From Flagellimonas lutimaris (GTDB taxonomy: Bacteria; Bacteroidota; Bacteroidia; Flavobacteriales; Flavobacteriaceae), in assembly GCF_003581615.1 (NCBI RefSeq), contig NZ_QXFH01000074.1, positions 110,179-174,178 on the forward strand: 64,000 nucleotides of DNA. The letters are read 5' to 3'. Below, piece after piece: positions 8,531-17,304 of this stretch. Each line of letters opens with the position of its first letter. Position 1 is the first letter of the stretch. The translations under genes and the position numbers were made by a program. The notes under the pieces were generated by a model, which searched no databases, had not been told where the DNA came from, and saw only the letters and a list, made by a program, of their open reading frames with translations.

Positions 8531-8952
8531 TATTGTGGAATTTTGATGGGTTCAAAACGTTTGTATTTGTAGGTGACGCCCTCTTCGTTGGTCACTGAAA
8601 AAGTTAACGAGTCCAATTGCGCCAGTTTTTCCTCCCATTCACTTAATTCGGTTGAATAGCGTAGAATAATGGTTTCGTTTACGTTGGATACGGTAAAGCC
8701 TTCGACATCTTTTGAAGTGTCGTAAGTACCATCATATTTGGGTTTCATTTTTTTTCGATACCCTTTGTCATCTTTCAAGTGAATAAAGTCGATGCTTGGG
8801 TTCATACCATACTCCTTGATGGACCCATCAGGAAATTCAACTTCCGATATTTCCCAATATCCATTCAAATAATGCAAATCATCTTGGTTTACAGATGAAT
8901 CATTGCATGCCCAAAGCATCAAAATCAATAAAAAAGAAAGGATTCGTCTCAT
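8530..8952 (-). CDS. Small lipoprotein, lipocalin-like
   Basis: 140 residues with a lipoprotein signal (MRRILSFLLILMLWACND). The body begins LNGYWEISEVEFPDGS, the pattern seen in lipocalin-like small lipoproteins of Bacteroidota, and continues as a strand-rich chain ending YKYKRFEPIK. No catalytic motif. It lies between recF (4-bp gap) and the DUF721 gene (1-bp overlap). Function unknown; the link to recF is probably only co-transcription. Confidence 0.75.
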   Translation of the reverse strand: MRRILSFLLILMLWACNDSSVNQDDLHYLNGYWEISEVEFPDGSIKEYGMNPSIDFIHLKDDKGYRKKMKPKYDGTYDTSKDVEGFTVSNVNETIILRYSTELSEWEEKLAQLDSLTFSVTNEEGVTYKYKRFEPIKIPQ

Positions 8953-8956
8953 GATG

Positions 8957-10036
8957 CTACAAGTTAAATATTTTATAGCTCTGATGAATATTTTTCACCA
9001 CATCTTCTGTTCTATCCGCATGGGTGTCACTGATAAAAATTTGTCCAAAATTATCATCCTTCACCAATCCGACGATATGGGAGACCCTGTTTTCGTCCAG
9101 TTTATCAAAAATATCATCCAACAATAGAATAGGGGTGGTGTCCGCTAATTTTTTAATAAAATGAAATTGTGCCAGTTTCAGGGCTATCAAAAAGGATTTT
9201 TGTTGCCCCTGGCTCCCAAATTTTTTAATGGGGTGTCCCGCAATGGTAAAGCTAAGATCATCCTTGTGCACGCCCACGGAAGTGTATTGTAACGCCCTGT
9301 CTTTTTCAATATTTTTTTCCAAGAGATTCAAAAGGCTGTCATCGCTCAATTGACTTTCGTAGGAAAGGTTGATTTGCTCATCTTTCTCAGAGATATTTTG
9401 GTACTGCTCCTTAAAAATGGGCAGAAAGGATTCAATAAATTCAATCCTTTTTTGATGAATCGCCGTTCCCAAAGTGTTCATCTGCTCGTTGTAAATGCTA
9501 ATAGTGTCACGGTCAAAGGTACGGTTGGCGGCAAAATATTTGAGTAAGGAATTCCGCTGCGATACTACCTTGTTGTACTTGATGAGGTTTTGCAGATACA
9601 CCTTGTCCGATTGGGATATTACCCCATCCATGAACTTTCTTCTCGTCTCGCTTCCTTCCAAAATAAGGTCACGGTCTGAAGGTGAAATAATCACCAAGGG
9701 CAAAAAACCGATGTGCTCGGAAAACTTTTCGTAGGGTTTTCCATTACGTTTTATAACTTTTTTGGTTCCTTTTTTAAAGGAGCAAAGTATTTTTTCCGTT
9801 CTGTTGAGCTTCTCAAATTCACCCTCGACTACAAAAAAATCAGTACCGTGCATTATATTTTGGGTAGATACAGGATTGAAGTAGCTTTTACCGAAGCACA
9901 AATGGTAAATAGCGTCCAAAACATTGGTCTTTCCGACTCCGTTGTCGCCTACCAAACAGTTGATCACAGGGTCGAATTCCAGCGTCTTGGAATCAAAATT
10001 CTTGTAATTGACTAAAGATAAATGTCTTAAAAACAT
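8957..10036 (-). CDS. recF: DNA replication and repair protein RecF
   Basis: 359 residues, normal length. An SMC-like ATPase that helps load RecA at gaps via RecOR. The N-terminus [16 protein letters not shown] is typical; Walker A is GDNGVGKTN, the signature region is [15 protein letters not shown], and Walker B is [11 protein letters not shown]. First gene of the minus-strand recF-lipoprotein-DUF721 run, divergent from the TPR gene. dnaA and dnaN are not in this window. Confidence 0.97.
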   Translation of the reverse strand: MFLRHLSLVNYKNFDSKTLEFDPVINCLVGDNGVGKTNVLDAIYHLCFGKSYFNPVSTQNIMHGTDFFVVEGEFEKLNRTEKILCSFKKGTKKVIKRNGKPYEKFSEHIGFLPLVIISPSDRDLILEGSETRRKFMDGVISQSDKVYLQNLIKYNKVVSQRNSLLKYFAANRTFDRDTISIYNEQMNTLGTAIHQKRIEFIESFLPIFKEQYQNISEKDEQINLSYESQLSDDSLLNLLEKNIEKDRALQYTSVGVHKDDLSFTIAGHPIKKFGSQGQQKSFLIALKLAQFHFIKKLADTTPILLLDDIFDKLDENRVSHIVGLVKDDNFGQIFISDTHADRTEDVVKNIHQSYKIFNL

Positions 10037-10135
10037 AAAATGCTAGAGAAACAATTTGGAATTAAAAGGTAGCCCCTCCAAAAAGGGATTCCAAAAATAA
10101 CGAATAAATTACCTTTTGGTTTTGGATAAAAACTT

Positions 10136-10143
10136 TATTTTTG
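10136..10143 (+). promoter_or_regulatory. Promoter of the TPR-ribH transcript
   Basis: -7 element TATTTTTG with a TTTG at 10115-10118 (17-bp spacing), a good match to the TTTG / TAnnTTTG Bacteroidota promoter, 20 nt before the ATG at 10164. Confidence 0.65.
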
Positions 10144-10163
10144 CGCGACCAATTAAATGACGG

Positions 10164-10925
10164 ATGGCAACATACAAGAAGAGAGGCTTTAAGCCAAAAA
10201 ATAAGGAGGAGGAAGCTCAGATGCAAGAACACGACAGCACAACAGCTGAAGTTTTCAATACTTTGGACGAAAGTGCTTCCAAGACCGAAGAGTGGGTTCA
10301 GAAGAACCAAAACTACATTTTGGGCGTTATTGGTGTAATTGCCGTAGGTGTTTTGGCCTACTTGGGTTACCACCAATTCATTCAGAATCCAAAAGAAGCT
10401 ACTGCTGCAAACGAACTTTTTTACCCACAACAATATTTTGACCAAGCCTTAGCAAGTGAAACAGAGAAGGATTCTTTGTTCACTTTGGCATTGAATGGTG
10501 CTCAAGGTAAATATGGTTTCTTGGATATTATTGAGGAATACAGTGGTACCAAAGCAGCTAACTTGGCCCAATATTCAGCAGGAATGACCTATTTGAATTT
10601 GAAGCAATATGATCAGGCTGTTGCTCATTTAGAAGATTTTTCTTCTGATGATGACATTATGGGAGCTATGGCCAAAGGAGGAATAGGAGATGCTTTTTCA
10701 CAATTGAACCAGCAAGAAGATGCTTTGGATTATTACGAAAAAGCCATTGCACATAGTGATAACGAATTCACAGCACCAAGATTTTTGTACAAAGCCGGTG
10801 TAGTTGCCTTGGAGTTAGGTGATAAAAGCAAAGCTTTGGGGTACTTTGAAAGAATCAAAGAAGAATATCCCAATTCACAAGAAGCCAATGGTGTTGACGC
10901 CTTGATTGGATTGGCGCAAAACTAA
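10164..10925 (+). CDS. Tetratricopeptide-repeat membrane protein (YfgM-like)
   Basis: 253 residues: a charged cytoplasmic N-terminus (~1-48), one transmembrane segment (YILGVIGVIAVGVLAYLGY, ~52-70), then a periplasmic helical part with TPR-like helices (AQYSAGMTYLNLKQYDQAVAHL, DALDYYEKAIAH). The layout resembles YfgM, an ancillary factor of the Sec translocon and periplasmic chaperone network; that equivalence is inferred from topology only. It is divergent from recF, and ribH starts 3 bp after its stop, so the two are co-transcribed. Confidence 0.82.
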   Translation: MATYKKRGFKPKNKEEEAQMQEHDSTTAEVFNTLDESASKTEEWVQKNQNYILGVIGVIAVGVLAYLGYHQFIQNPKEATAANELFYPQQYFDQALASETEKDSLFTLALNGAQGKYGFLDIIEEYSGTKAANLAQYSAGMTYLNLKQYDQAVAHLEDFSSDDDIMGAMAKGGIGDAFSQLNQQEDALDYYEKAIAHSDNEFTAPRFLYKAGVVALELGDKSKALGYFERIKEEYPNSQEANGVDALIGLAQN

Positions 10926-10928
10926 AAC

Positions 10929-11411
10929 ATGGCCACAGAGAACAAAAACTTATCCGTTTACGATAAAAATACAATCCCAAACGCGAAGAATCTTCGGTTT
11001 GGGATTGTTGTTTCTGAATGGAACGGCGAAATTACAGAAGCCCTTTCCAAAGGTGCTGAAGATGCCCTTTTGGACTGTGGAGCGTTACCCGAAAATGTAA
11101 TTCGATGGAATGTTCCAGGAAGTTTCGAGCTCACTTTCGGTTGCAAAAAAATGATTCAAACGGAAAAAGTGGATGCTATTGTAGCCATTGGTAGCGTTAT
11201 CCGCGGAGAAACCAGTCATTTTGACTTCGTTTGCAGCGCAACTGCACAAGGCATCAAAGATTTGAATGTTGCTTACGATGTTCCCGTTGTTTTTTGTGTT
11301 TTGACGGATGACAACATTGAGCAGTCCAGAGCCAGGAGTGGCGGAAAACACGGCAACAAAGGAACTGAAGCTGCCATAGCTGCCATTCAAATGGCGGTTT
11401 TGGGTAAGTAA
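10929..11411 (+). CDS. ribH: 6,7-dimethyl-8-ribityllumazine synthase
   Basis: 160 residues, the usual length. It condenses 5-amino-6-ribitylaminouracil with dihydroxybutanone phosphate in riboflavin synthesis, as a 60-mer or pentamer. Family motifs are clear: FGIVVSEWNGEIT, VPGSFELTFGCKKM, AIGSVIRGETSHFDFVC, and the final ARSGGKHGNKGTEAAIAA. The other riboflavin genes are not nearby. Start ATG 3 bp after the TPR gene. Confidence 0.96.
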   Translation: MATENKNLSVYDKNTIPNAKNLRFGIVVSEWNGEITEALSKGAEDALLDCGALPENVIRWNVPGSFELTFGCKKMIQTEKVDAIVAIGSVIRGETSHFDFVCSATAQGIKDLNVAYDVPVVFCVLTDDNIEQSRARSGGKHGNKGTEAAIAAIQMAVLGK

Positions 11412-11557
11412 GTTAACAGGCTCAAGTTCAAAACTTCGAACAATCCAACCATCCAAGAATTTGGCATTCCAGTAATCCCATTATCTAGTTATCCAGCCAC
11501 CCTACGTTTGTTAACATTTTTTGGGAGGATCGTCCAACCCTTTTTTTCTATTTTGAG

Positions 11558-11565
11558 TACCTTTG
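11558..11565 (+). promoter_or_regulatory. -7 element upstream of the small membrane protein-mutL run
   Basis: TACCTTTG, a perfect TAnnTTTG match, 22 nt before the ATG at 11588 in the 176-bp gap after ribH. A convincing -33 box was not seen. Confidence 0.5.
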
Positions 11566-11587
11566 AGGCTACAGCGATAAGGATACC

Positions 11588-11872
11588 ATGCGAAACCCTT
11601 TAAAACTTAGGAAAAATAGGAGCTATGATTACACCCCTAGATATTACAAGGGCGAGGGTAATCCTTATAAAATTGAGCACAAACTGGATAAATTTCGAAC
11701 TACGGCGCACTCCACAAAGGGGCTCAAGAACAAGTTCACCTCTGCAATGGATGATTTACAAACCGAAGGAGATAAAAATTTGAAACTTCGATTTTGGATT
11801 ATTGTTGCCGTGCTGTTGCTGCTGTTCCTTTTTATCATCGATTTTGATTTATCAATATTCGTAAATCCATAA
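11588..11872 (+). CDS. Small single-pass membrane protein upstream of mutL
   Basis: 94 residues: a basic, Tyr/Lys-rich N-terminal two thirds (DYTPRYYKGEGNPYKIEHKL, then LDKFRTTAHS) and a strongly hydrophobic segment near the C-terminus (LRFWIIVAVLLLLFLFIID), so the bulk would be cytoplasmic. Homologues are common in Flavobacteriaceae next to ribH and mutL. No functional motif. Its TAA overlaps the mutL ATG in TAATG, a strong sign of translational coupling. Confidence 0.75.
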   Translation: MRNPLKLRKNRSYDYTPRYYKGEGNPYKIEHKLDKFRTTAHSTKGLKNKFTSAMDDLQTEGDKNLKLRFWIIVAVLLLLFLFIIDFDLSIFVNP

Positions 11873-13719
11873 TGGCGGACATCATTAAACTTTTACCGGA
11901 CCATGTCGCTAACCAAATAGCAGCAGGGGAAGTGGTCCAACGACCCGCTTCCGTAGTAAAGGAGCTAATGGAAAACGCTATTGATGCTGGTTCTACTTCC
12001 ATTAAGTTGATTATAAAGGATGGCGGAAAAACACTTATCCAAGTGGTTGATGATGGAGTGGGAATGAGCGAAACGGATGCTCGATTGTCCTTTGAGCGAC
12101 ATGCTACCTCCAAAATATCATCCGCACAAGATTTATTCAATTTGGAAACCAAAGGTTTTCGGGGAGAGGCGTTGGCATCTATTGCTGCAATTGCCCATGT
12201 GGATATGCAGACCCGAACTGCTGATAACGAAGTAGGAATCCATCTTAAAATTGAAGGCAGCAAGATTGTCTCTCAAGATGTGGTGGCCACTCCAAAAGGA
12301 ACGTCCATTTCCGTAAAGAATCTATTTTTCAATATTCCTGCCAGGAGAAATTTCTTGAAATCAAACCAAGTGGAACTTCGCCACATTACGGATGAGTTCC
12401 ATCGAGTGGCTATGGTTCATCCTGATATTGAGTTTCATTTTTACAACAACGGTTCGGAAATATTTAATCTACCCAGTACAAAACATCGTCAGCGCATTGT
12501 TCACGTTTTTGGGAGTAAAATGGAGCATCGATTGGTGCCGGTTAACGAAGAGACCGAGGTTGTAAAAGTATCTGGATTTATTTGTAAACCTGAGTTTGCC
12601 AAAAAGAGCAGGGGGGAACAGTTCTTTTTTGCCAATAATCGATATATCAAAAGTCCATACTTGCATCATGCGGTGGTAGCTGCTTTTGAAGGTTTGATAA
12701 AATCCGACACCTATCCCGGATATTTTCTGTTTTTGGATGTAGATCCATCTTCCATCGATATTAACATTCATCCCACTAAAACCGAAGTGAAGTTTGATGA
12801 TGAAAACACGCTTTATGCTATTTTGAGATCTACCATAAAGCATAGCTTGGGACAGTTCAATGTAGCTCCCGTATTGGATTTTGACCATGACCCCAACTTG
12901 GATACGCCTTATTCCTATAAAGAAAAAGGTGCGGTAATTCCAAAGGTGACCGTAGATGCCACTTTTAATCCTTTTCAAGAAACGTCAGCCAGGAAAAGTA
13001 CGGGAAGTGGTTTCCATAAACAAAGCACCAAAGGTTGGGAAGATTTGTATGAAGGTCTTGGCAACCAAAATGACAATCACGAATTCAGTAGCGTGGTTAT
13101 TGAGTCTGAGAGCGAGGAACAAGGCACATTGTATACGGGCCAGGATGCAGAGGAGCATATGGCTGGTACGTTTCAATTACGGAGAAAATATGTGGTGAGC
13201 ACGGTTAAATCAGGGATGTTGGTCATTCATCAAAATAGGGCACACGAACGAATACTTTTTGAAAAGTTTTTGGGTGAGATTACGGTAAAAGAAGGGGTGA
13301 GCCAACAATTGCTGTTTCCTTTGGAACTGACCTTCAATAAACAAGAATTAGGGGTGCTTAAAGAAATTAAAGAAAGTCTGACAAACATTGGATTTGCATT
13401 CCAAAGTTTGGAAGAAGAAACTGTAAAAGTGACAGGCGTTCCCATGATGGTTCCCGAAAGTGGAATTGGCACGGTATTGGATCGCTTAATTGCAGATTAT
13501 ATGGAGGGTTACGCAGATGGTTCTATTTCGCAGGCTGAAATGTTGGCCAAGGCACTCAGTAGAAATTTGGCTGTAAGAACAGGGGATGTGTTGGACCAAG
13601 AATCGCAATTGACTTTGGTGAACAATCTTTTTGCTTGCAAGGAGCCTACATTAAGTCCATTTCAAAAAATAACATATACCATTATCTCCGAAGGAGATAT
13701 TGATAAAAAATTCAACTAG
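11872..13719 (+). CDS. mutL: DNA mismatch repair protein MutL
   Basis: 615 residues. GHKL ATPase motifs are intact: ENAIDAGS, VDDGVGM, FERHATSKI and FRGEALASI, followed by the conserved fold part PARRNFLKS and NIHPTKTEVKFDD. It couples MutS recognition to downstream repair. The C-terminal dimerisation domain reads HQNRAHERILFE (from residue 453) where nicking MutL proteins carry DQHA..E....E, and the late Cys motif (CKEPTLSPF) also departs from consensus, so endonuclease activity is doubtful. Translationally coupled to the preceding small gene; the rhomboid gene follows with no gap. Confidence 0.96.
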   Translation: MADIIKLLPDHVANQIAAGEVVQRPASVVKELMENAIDAGSTSIKLIIKDGGKTLIQVVDDGVGMSETDARLSFERHATSKISSAQDLFNLETKGFRGEALASIAAIAHVDMQTRTADNEVGIHLKIEGSKIVSQDVVATPKGTSISVKNLFFNIPARRNFLKSNQVELRHITDEFHRVAMVHPDIEFHFYNNGSEIFNLPSTKHRQRIVHVFGSKMEHRLVPVNEETEVVKVSGFICKPEFAKKSRGEQFFFANNRYIKSPYLHHAVVAAFEGLIKSDTYPGYFLFLDVDPSSIDINIHPTKTEVKFDDENTLYAILRSTIKHSLGQFNVAPVLDFDHDPNLDTPYSYKEKGAVIPKVTVDATFNPFQETSARKSTGSGFHKQSTKGWEDLYEGLGNQNDNHEFSSVVIESESEEQGTLYTGQDAEEHMAGTFQLRRKYVVSTVKSGMLVIHQNRAHERILFEKFLGEITVKEGVSQQLLFPLELTFNKQELGVLKEIKESLTNIGFAFQSLEEETVKVTGVPMMVPESGIGTVLDRLIADYMEGYADGSISQAEMLAKALSRNLAVRTGDVLDQESQLTLVNNLFACKEPTLSPFQKITYTIISEGDIDKKFN

Positions 13720-14454
13720 ATGGGTAGAATGACCGAGGCAGTAAAGCATATTTTGATCATTAACGTGATCATGTTTTTTGCCACACAACTTTACGGGGAT
13801 CAAATGTTCCAATGGATGTCACTTTGGTTTCCTAAAAACCCCAATTTTGAATGGTGGCAGGTGGTTAGCCATATGTTCATGCACGGTAACCTAATGCATA
13901 TTCTGTTTAATATGTATGCCCTTTGGGCCTTTGGCACTCCTTTAGAGCGTATTTGGGGCAAGAATAAATTCTTGTTTTTCTATTTTTCAGCAGGTTTGGG
14001 TTCAGCTGCTTTGCACACGGGAGTGAATTATTTTCTTTTCAACGAGGGAATGAGTGCTTTAGAAGGTGCGGGTATTGCTCGTACACAGATTTTGGATATT
14101 TTGGCAAATGGGCAGTATAGCCCAGGTTGGTACGATATCGTTGGGAAAAGTACCGTGGATAGAATGTTAACTGCGTTTAATACCCGGGCTGTCGGGGCAT
14201 CGGGAGCTATTTATGGTATTTTAGTGGCCTTCGCATTTATGTATTCAGAAGCCAAACTGATGCTTATCTTTTTGCCCGTACCGATAAAAGCGAAATACTT
14301 TGTGCCGATTTTAATTGCTGTTGACCTTATTTTTGGAATAGGGAATGTAAATACTGGGATAGCGCATTTTGCACATATTGGAGGTGCATTGATTGGTTTT
14401 GTAATGATGTGGTACTGGAAAAAGAACCAGTTTAACAATAAACGTTGGAATTAG
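13720..14454 (+). CDS. Rhomboid family intramembrane serine protease (1)
   Basis: 244 residues, about six membrane segments. The catalytic dyad is visible: GASGAIYG (Ser161) and AHFAHIGGALIGF (His219). The HMFMHGNLMHILFNM loop is the rhomboid L1/TM2 signature (HxxxHxxxN). Rhomboids cut transmembrane substrates within the bilayer. Starts on the base after the mutL stop; a second rhomboid follows 3 bp later. Confidence 0.93.
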   Translation: MGRMTEAVKHILIINVIMFFATQLYGDQMFQWMSLWFPKNPNFEWWQVVSHMFMHGNLMHILFNMYALWAFGTPLERIWGKNKFLFFYFSAGLGSAALHTGVNYFLFNEGMSALEGAGIARTQILDILANGQYSPGWYDIVGKSTVDRMLTAFNTRAVGASGAIYGILVAFAFMYSEAKLMLIFLPVPIKAKYFVPILIAVDLIFGIGNVNTGIAHFAHIGGALIGFVMMWYWKKNQFNNKRWN

Positions 14455-14457
14455 ACT

Positions 14458-15321
14458 ATGATGAGTGGGGGACTACAATATCAATTTGCTAGGCTAAGTA
14501 TTGCTGAAAAGCTTATAGCCATCAATGTTCTGATATTTTTATTGGATGGACTTTCCGGTGCATTGTTGGGGCATTCTTTTTCGCAATGGTTTCTATTGCC
14601 CAAAGATTTTTTCGAATTTTTGGCCCAACCTTGGTCCTTGGTCACCTATTCTTTTTTCCATGCAGGGTTTGGCCATATTTTTTGGAATATGATCGTGCTG
14701 TATTTTGCAAGCCGAATATTTTTAAACCTTTTTGATGCCCAAAGGTTTATCAACGTCTACTTTTTAGGTTTGATGTTGGGGGGATTGGTGTTTCTTCTGA
14801 GTTATAACGTTTTTCCAACTTTGGTCAACTCCAATACAGCTTTGGTGGGTGCATCGGCGGGCGTAAATGCTGTCTTAATTTTTGTTTGTACCTATCTGCC
14901 AAATCAAGAAGTTCGTGTTATATTCTTCAACATCAAACTATGGTATATTGGTGTCGCTTTGGTGGTGAAAGATTTGGTGTTAATTAGCATGGGTGATAAT
15001 ATAGGTGGGGGTATGGCCCATTTAGGCGGAGCTTCCTTAGGTTATGTGTATGCTCGGCAGTTGTTTAAAGGACACGACCTTGGTGTAGGCTTCACAAAAC
15101 TTAGGAGTTATATTGTTCAGCTTTTTAAACCCAAGGAGAAGAAAGCTCCCCTGAAGACTGTTTACAAGAAAAAAGCTACTGCAAAAAGCAAAGAAGCATA
15201 CGATAAACAGGCCAAACAACGAAAAATAGACACTATTTTGGATAAGATCAGTAAATCAGGTTACGAAAGCTTGTCCAAAGAAGAAAAAGACTTTTTGTTT
15301 AAGGCTGGTAAGGAAGACTAA
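14458..15321 (+). CDS. Rhomboid family intramembrane serine protease (2) with basic C-terminal tail
   Basis: 287 residues. Six membrane segments with LVGASAGVNAV (Ser133) and GGGMAHLGGASLGY (His188), plus FFHAGFGHIFWNM as the L1/TM2 signature. After residue ~220 there is a Lys-rich cytoplasmic tail ending in a short helical motif (LDKISKSGYESLSKEEKDFL), typical of Bacteroidota rhomboids with DUF6576. The tandem arrangement suggests the two proteases differ in substrate. Followed 3 bp later by the EEP gene. Confidence 0.92.
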   Translation: MMSGGLQYQFARLSIAEKLIAINVLIFLLDGLSGALLGHSFSQWFLLPKDFFEFLAQPWSLVTYSFFHAGFGHIFWNMIVLYFASRIFLNLFDAQRFINVYFLGLMLGGLVFLLSYNVFPTLVNSNTALVGASAGVNAVLIFVCTYLPNQEVRVIFFNIKLWYIGVALVVKDLVLISMGDNIGGGMAHLGGASLGYVYARQLFKGHDLGVGFTKLRSYIVQLFKPKEKKAPLKTVYKKKATAKSKEAYDKQAKQRKIDTILDKISKSGYESLSKEEKDFLFKAGKED

Positions 15322-15324
15322 ACT

Positions 15325-16371
15325 GTGAAAAACCTTTCTTTTTTCGATAAAATCATCTTTTTTTTAAACACCTTAGTGGCTTTGGTGTTGGTAATTTCAT
15401 TACTTGTGCCCTATGTTCCAACAAAATTAATATCCTCGCTTTCAGTAGTTAGTTTAATTGTTCCTTTCACAGTAATTGTTAATTTAATTTTTGCTTTTTA
15501 TTGGATTTTGAAGAGGAAGGGAAATTTTTTGTTATCAGGTTTGCTTTTGTTTTTTTGGTATATACTTTTAGGTCCGTTCTACCAATTTTCTGCGGGTAAA
15601 AGTTTTGAAACGAAGGACGAGTCTTTAACGGTAATGTCATTTAATGCTAGAGGATTCAACGCATTTAGGCAGTTAGATGAGGATAATATTGAAAGTAGAA
15701 TCTATGATTTTGTGACTCAACAAAATCCAGACATAGTATGTTTTCAAGAAACATACTACGCAATGAAACGAAATAACGCCCTAAATCAATATGGTTATAA
15801 GTTTATTGATTTTATATATGGGAAACACCATGGAAAGGTAATCCAATCGGTCTACTCTAAATACCCAATAGTAAAAATAGATTCAATTCCGTTTCCTAAT
15901 AGCTCCAATAATGCTATTTATGCCGATGTTTTAATAAATCGAGATACAATTCGAATTTATAATTTACACCTTCAGTCGTTCAGAATAGTACCTGGTTTGA
16001 ATACTATCCAGAATGGAAAGTCCTCAAAGCTTTTTGAAAGATCACGCAACGTAATGCTAAAACAATATGAGCAAGCAAGTTTGATTCGTAAAAATATGGA
16101 TGAGACCAATTATAAGAAAATTGTAGTTGGTGACTTTAATAACACGCAATACTCTAATGTTTACCAAGTGATTAAGGGTAATTTAAACGATTCTTATTTT
16201 GAAAAAGGAAAAGGTTTTGGCCGTACCTACGATCTATTAAAGTTTCCTATGAGAATCGATTATATCTTAGCAGACCCTGATTTTGAAATCCTTTCCCATC
16301 AAAATTTTGATGTTCAATTATCCGACCATTACCCGGTAATGGCCACTCTGCGATTACAATCACATCAATAA
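15325..16371 (+). CDS. Membrane-anchored endonuclease/exonuclease/phosphatase family protein
   Basis: 348 residues, GTG start 3 bp after the second rhomboid stop. Three hydrophobic segments occupy ~10-95, then an EEP fold: VMSFNARGFNAF, DIVCFQETYY (metal Glu), GDFNNTQYS, and DYILADPDFEI ... LSDHYPVMATL (catalytic Asp-His). The domain faces the periplasm if the three N-terminal segments all span the membrane. Homologues act as phosphodiesterases or nucleases; substrate unknown. Its 3' end overlaps the convergent DUF6122 gene by 12 bp. Confidence 0.88.
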   Translation: MKNLSFFDKIIFFLNTLVALVLVISLLVPYVPTKLISSLSVVSLIVPFTVIVNLIFAFYWILKRKGNFLLSGLLLFFWYILLGPFYQFSAGKSFETKDESLTVMSFNARGFNAFRQLDEDNIESRIYDFVTQQNPDIVCFQETYYAMKRNNALNQYGYKFIDFIYGKHHGKVIQSVYSKYPIVKIDSIPFPNSSNNAIYADVLINRDTIRIYNLHLQSFRIVPGLNTIQNGKSSKLFERSRNVMLKQYEQASLIRKNMDETNYKKIVVGDFNNTQYSNVYQVIKGNLNDSYFEKGKGFGRTYDLLKFPMRIDYILADPDFEILSHQNFDVQLSDHYPVMATLRLQSHQ

Positions 16372-16668
16372 ACAATCTACCATATCCGCAAAAATGTGGA
16401 TAATCAACGCTAATCCAATAATTCTAGTTGTTTTGAAAAAAGGTAATATGCTATACGCCAAAACAGCCCAGTAACTGTGCAATGCATGAAAGCCAATGCT
16501 ACAACGGTTTGCATCAAAAAGAGGAGTGGCCCAAAGATGGTCTATATCAATAATTATTCCGGCCAGAAGAATTAGGGCAACTTTTACACTCTGACCCTTA
16601 AAAAACCAAAATGCAATTAGGATGGGAACCAAAAAATGGATACCGTAATGGAGTAGGTGCCTAAGCAT
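16360..16668 (-). CDS. DUF6122 family membrane protein
   Basis: 102 residues, mostly hydrophobic with about three or four membrane segments. It contains IIDIDHLWATPLFDANRC and GFHALHSYW, a His/Asp pattern reminiscent of small metal-dependent hydrolase-like membrane proteins. Function unknown. Last gene of a long minus-strand run; its ATG overlaps the 3' end of the WbqC-like gene by 8 bp. Confidence 0.75.
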   Translation of the reverse strand: MLRHLLHYGIHFLVPILIAFWFFKGQSVKVALILLAGIIIDIDHLWATPLFDANRCSIGFHALHSYWAVLAYSILPFFKTTRIIGLALIIHIFADMVDCLLM

Positions 16669-17293
16669 GTTTTAAATCTAAAGATAGACTTTTTAGATAG
16701 GTCACTGCATTGGTTCCCTCATTGAACAAAAGGTCCAACACACTTAAATTGGGTATGAATCCATGGCGTTCTTCAAAGACTTGAGGATATGAATTCATTT
16801 TCCATTTTTTTTCTTTTTTTGCATTGACCAAAAAACGGGCATCAAAGTAGGCCTCTGTAGCTACCTCGTATTTTTTAGTTTTTTCTGTTGGAATTTGTAC
16901 CCCTATACAGTCTGTAATGGTCTTTATTGTCTTTAAGTTGAAATCAAAAAGATTATGGTCAGAACCTTCATAAAGCGGTCTAAGCTCGTCCTCATAAAAT
17001 TCAAAAAAGGGTGAGGTTCTGTAAGCGGTTTCTAAGGTGCGCCAATGCTCTTTTTTCCAATTATAGCTGTTCTCTGTGCTTACATCAGCATATTTTTGCC
17101 GCCCTTCATTTCCCCCAATGTGTTGTATGGGAATATTCAGCATATGCTTACCCTTATCCGTTGAAATATAACAGCGGTTTCTATAGGTCTGTTTTTGAAA
17201 GTTATCATGTGCTTCCCAAACCACTTCATTTTGCACAATGGCTGCAAAAGTGGCTATGCTTGGGAAATAGGTTGGATGGAGCAGTATTTTCAA
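16661..17293 (-). CDS. WbqC family protein
   Basis: 210 residues with the WbqC-like pattern: start LLHPTYFPSIATFAAIVQ, then YRNRCYISTDKGKHMLNIPI and the central YADVSTENSYNWKKEHWRT. WbqC proteins occur in O-antigen and glycan clusters but have no firmly assigned reaction. It lies 11 bp downstream of lepB in the same run. Confidence 0.85.
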   Translation of the reverse strand: MKILLHPTYFPSIATFAAIVQNEVVWEAHDNFQKQTYRNRCYISTDKGKHMLNIPIQHIGGNEGRQKYADVSTENSYNWKKEHWRTLETAYRTSPFFEFYEDELRPLYEGSDHNLFDFNLKTIKTITDCIGVQIPTEKTKKYEVATEAYFDARFLVNAKKEKKWKMNSYPQVFEERHGFIPNLSVLDLLFNEGTNAVTYLKSLSLDLKHA

Positions 17294-17304
17294 AAAACAA
17301 TAGA

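Noticed and set aside
14458..15321. Second rhomboid as an inactive iRhom-like protein
   Set aside because: Ser133 in GASAG and His188 are both present, so it is predicted to be active.
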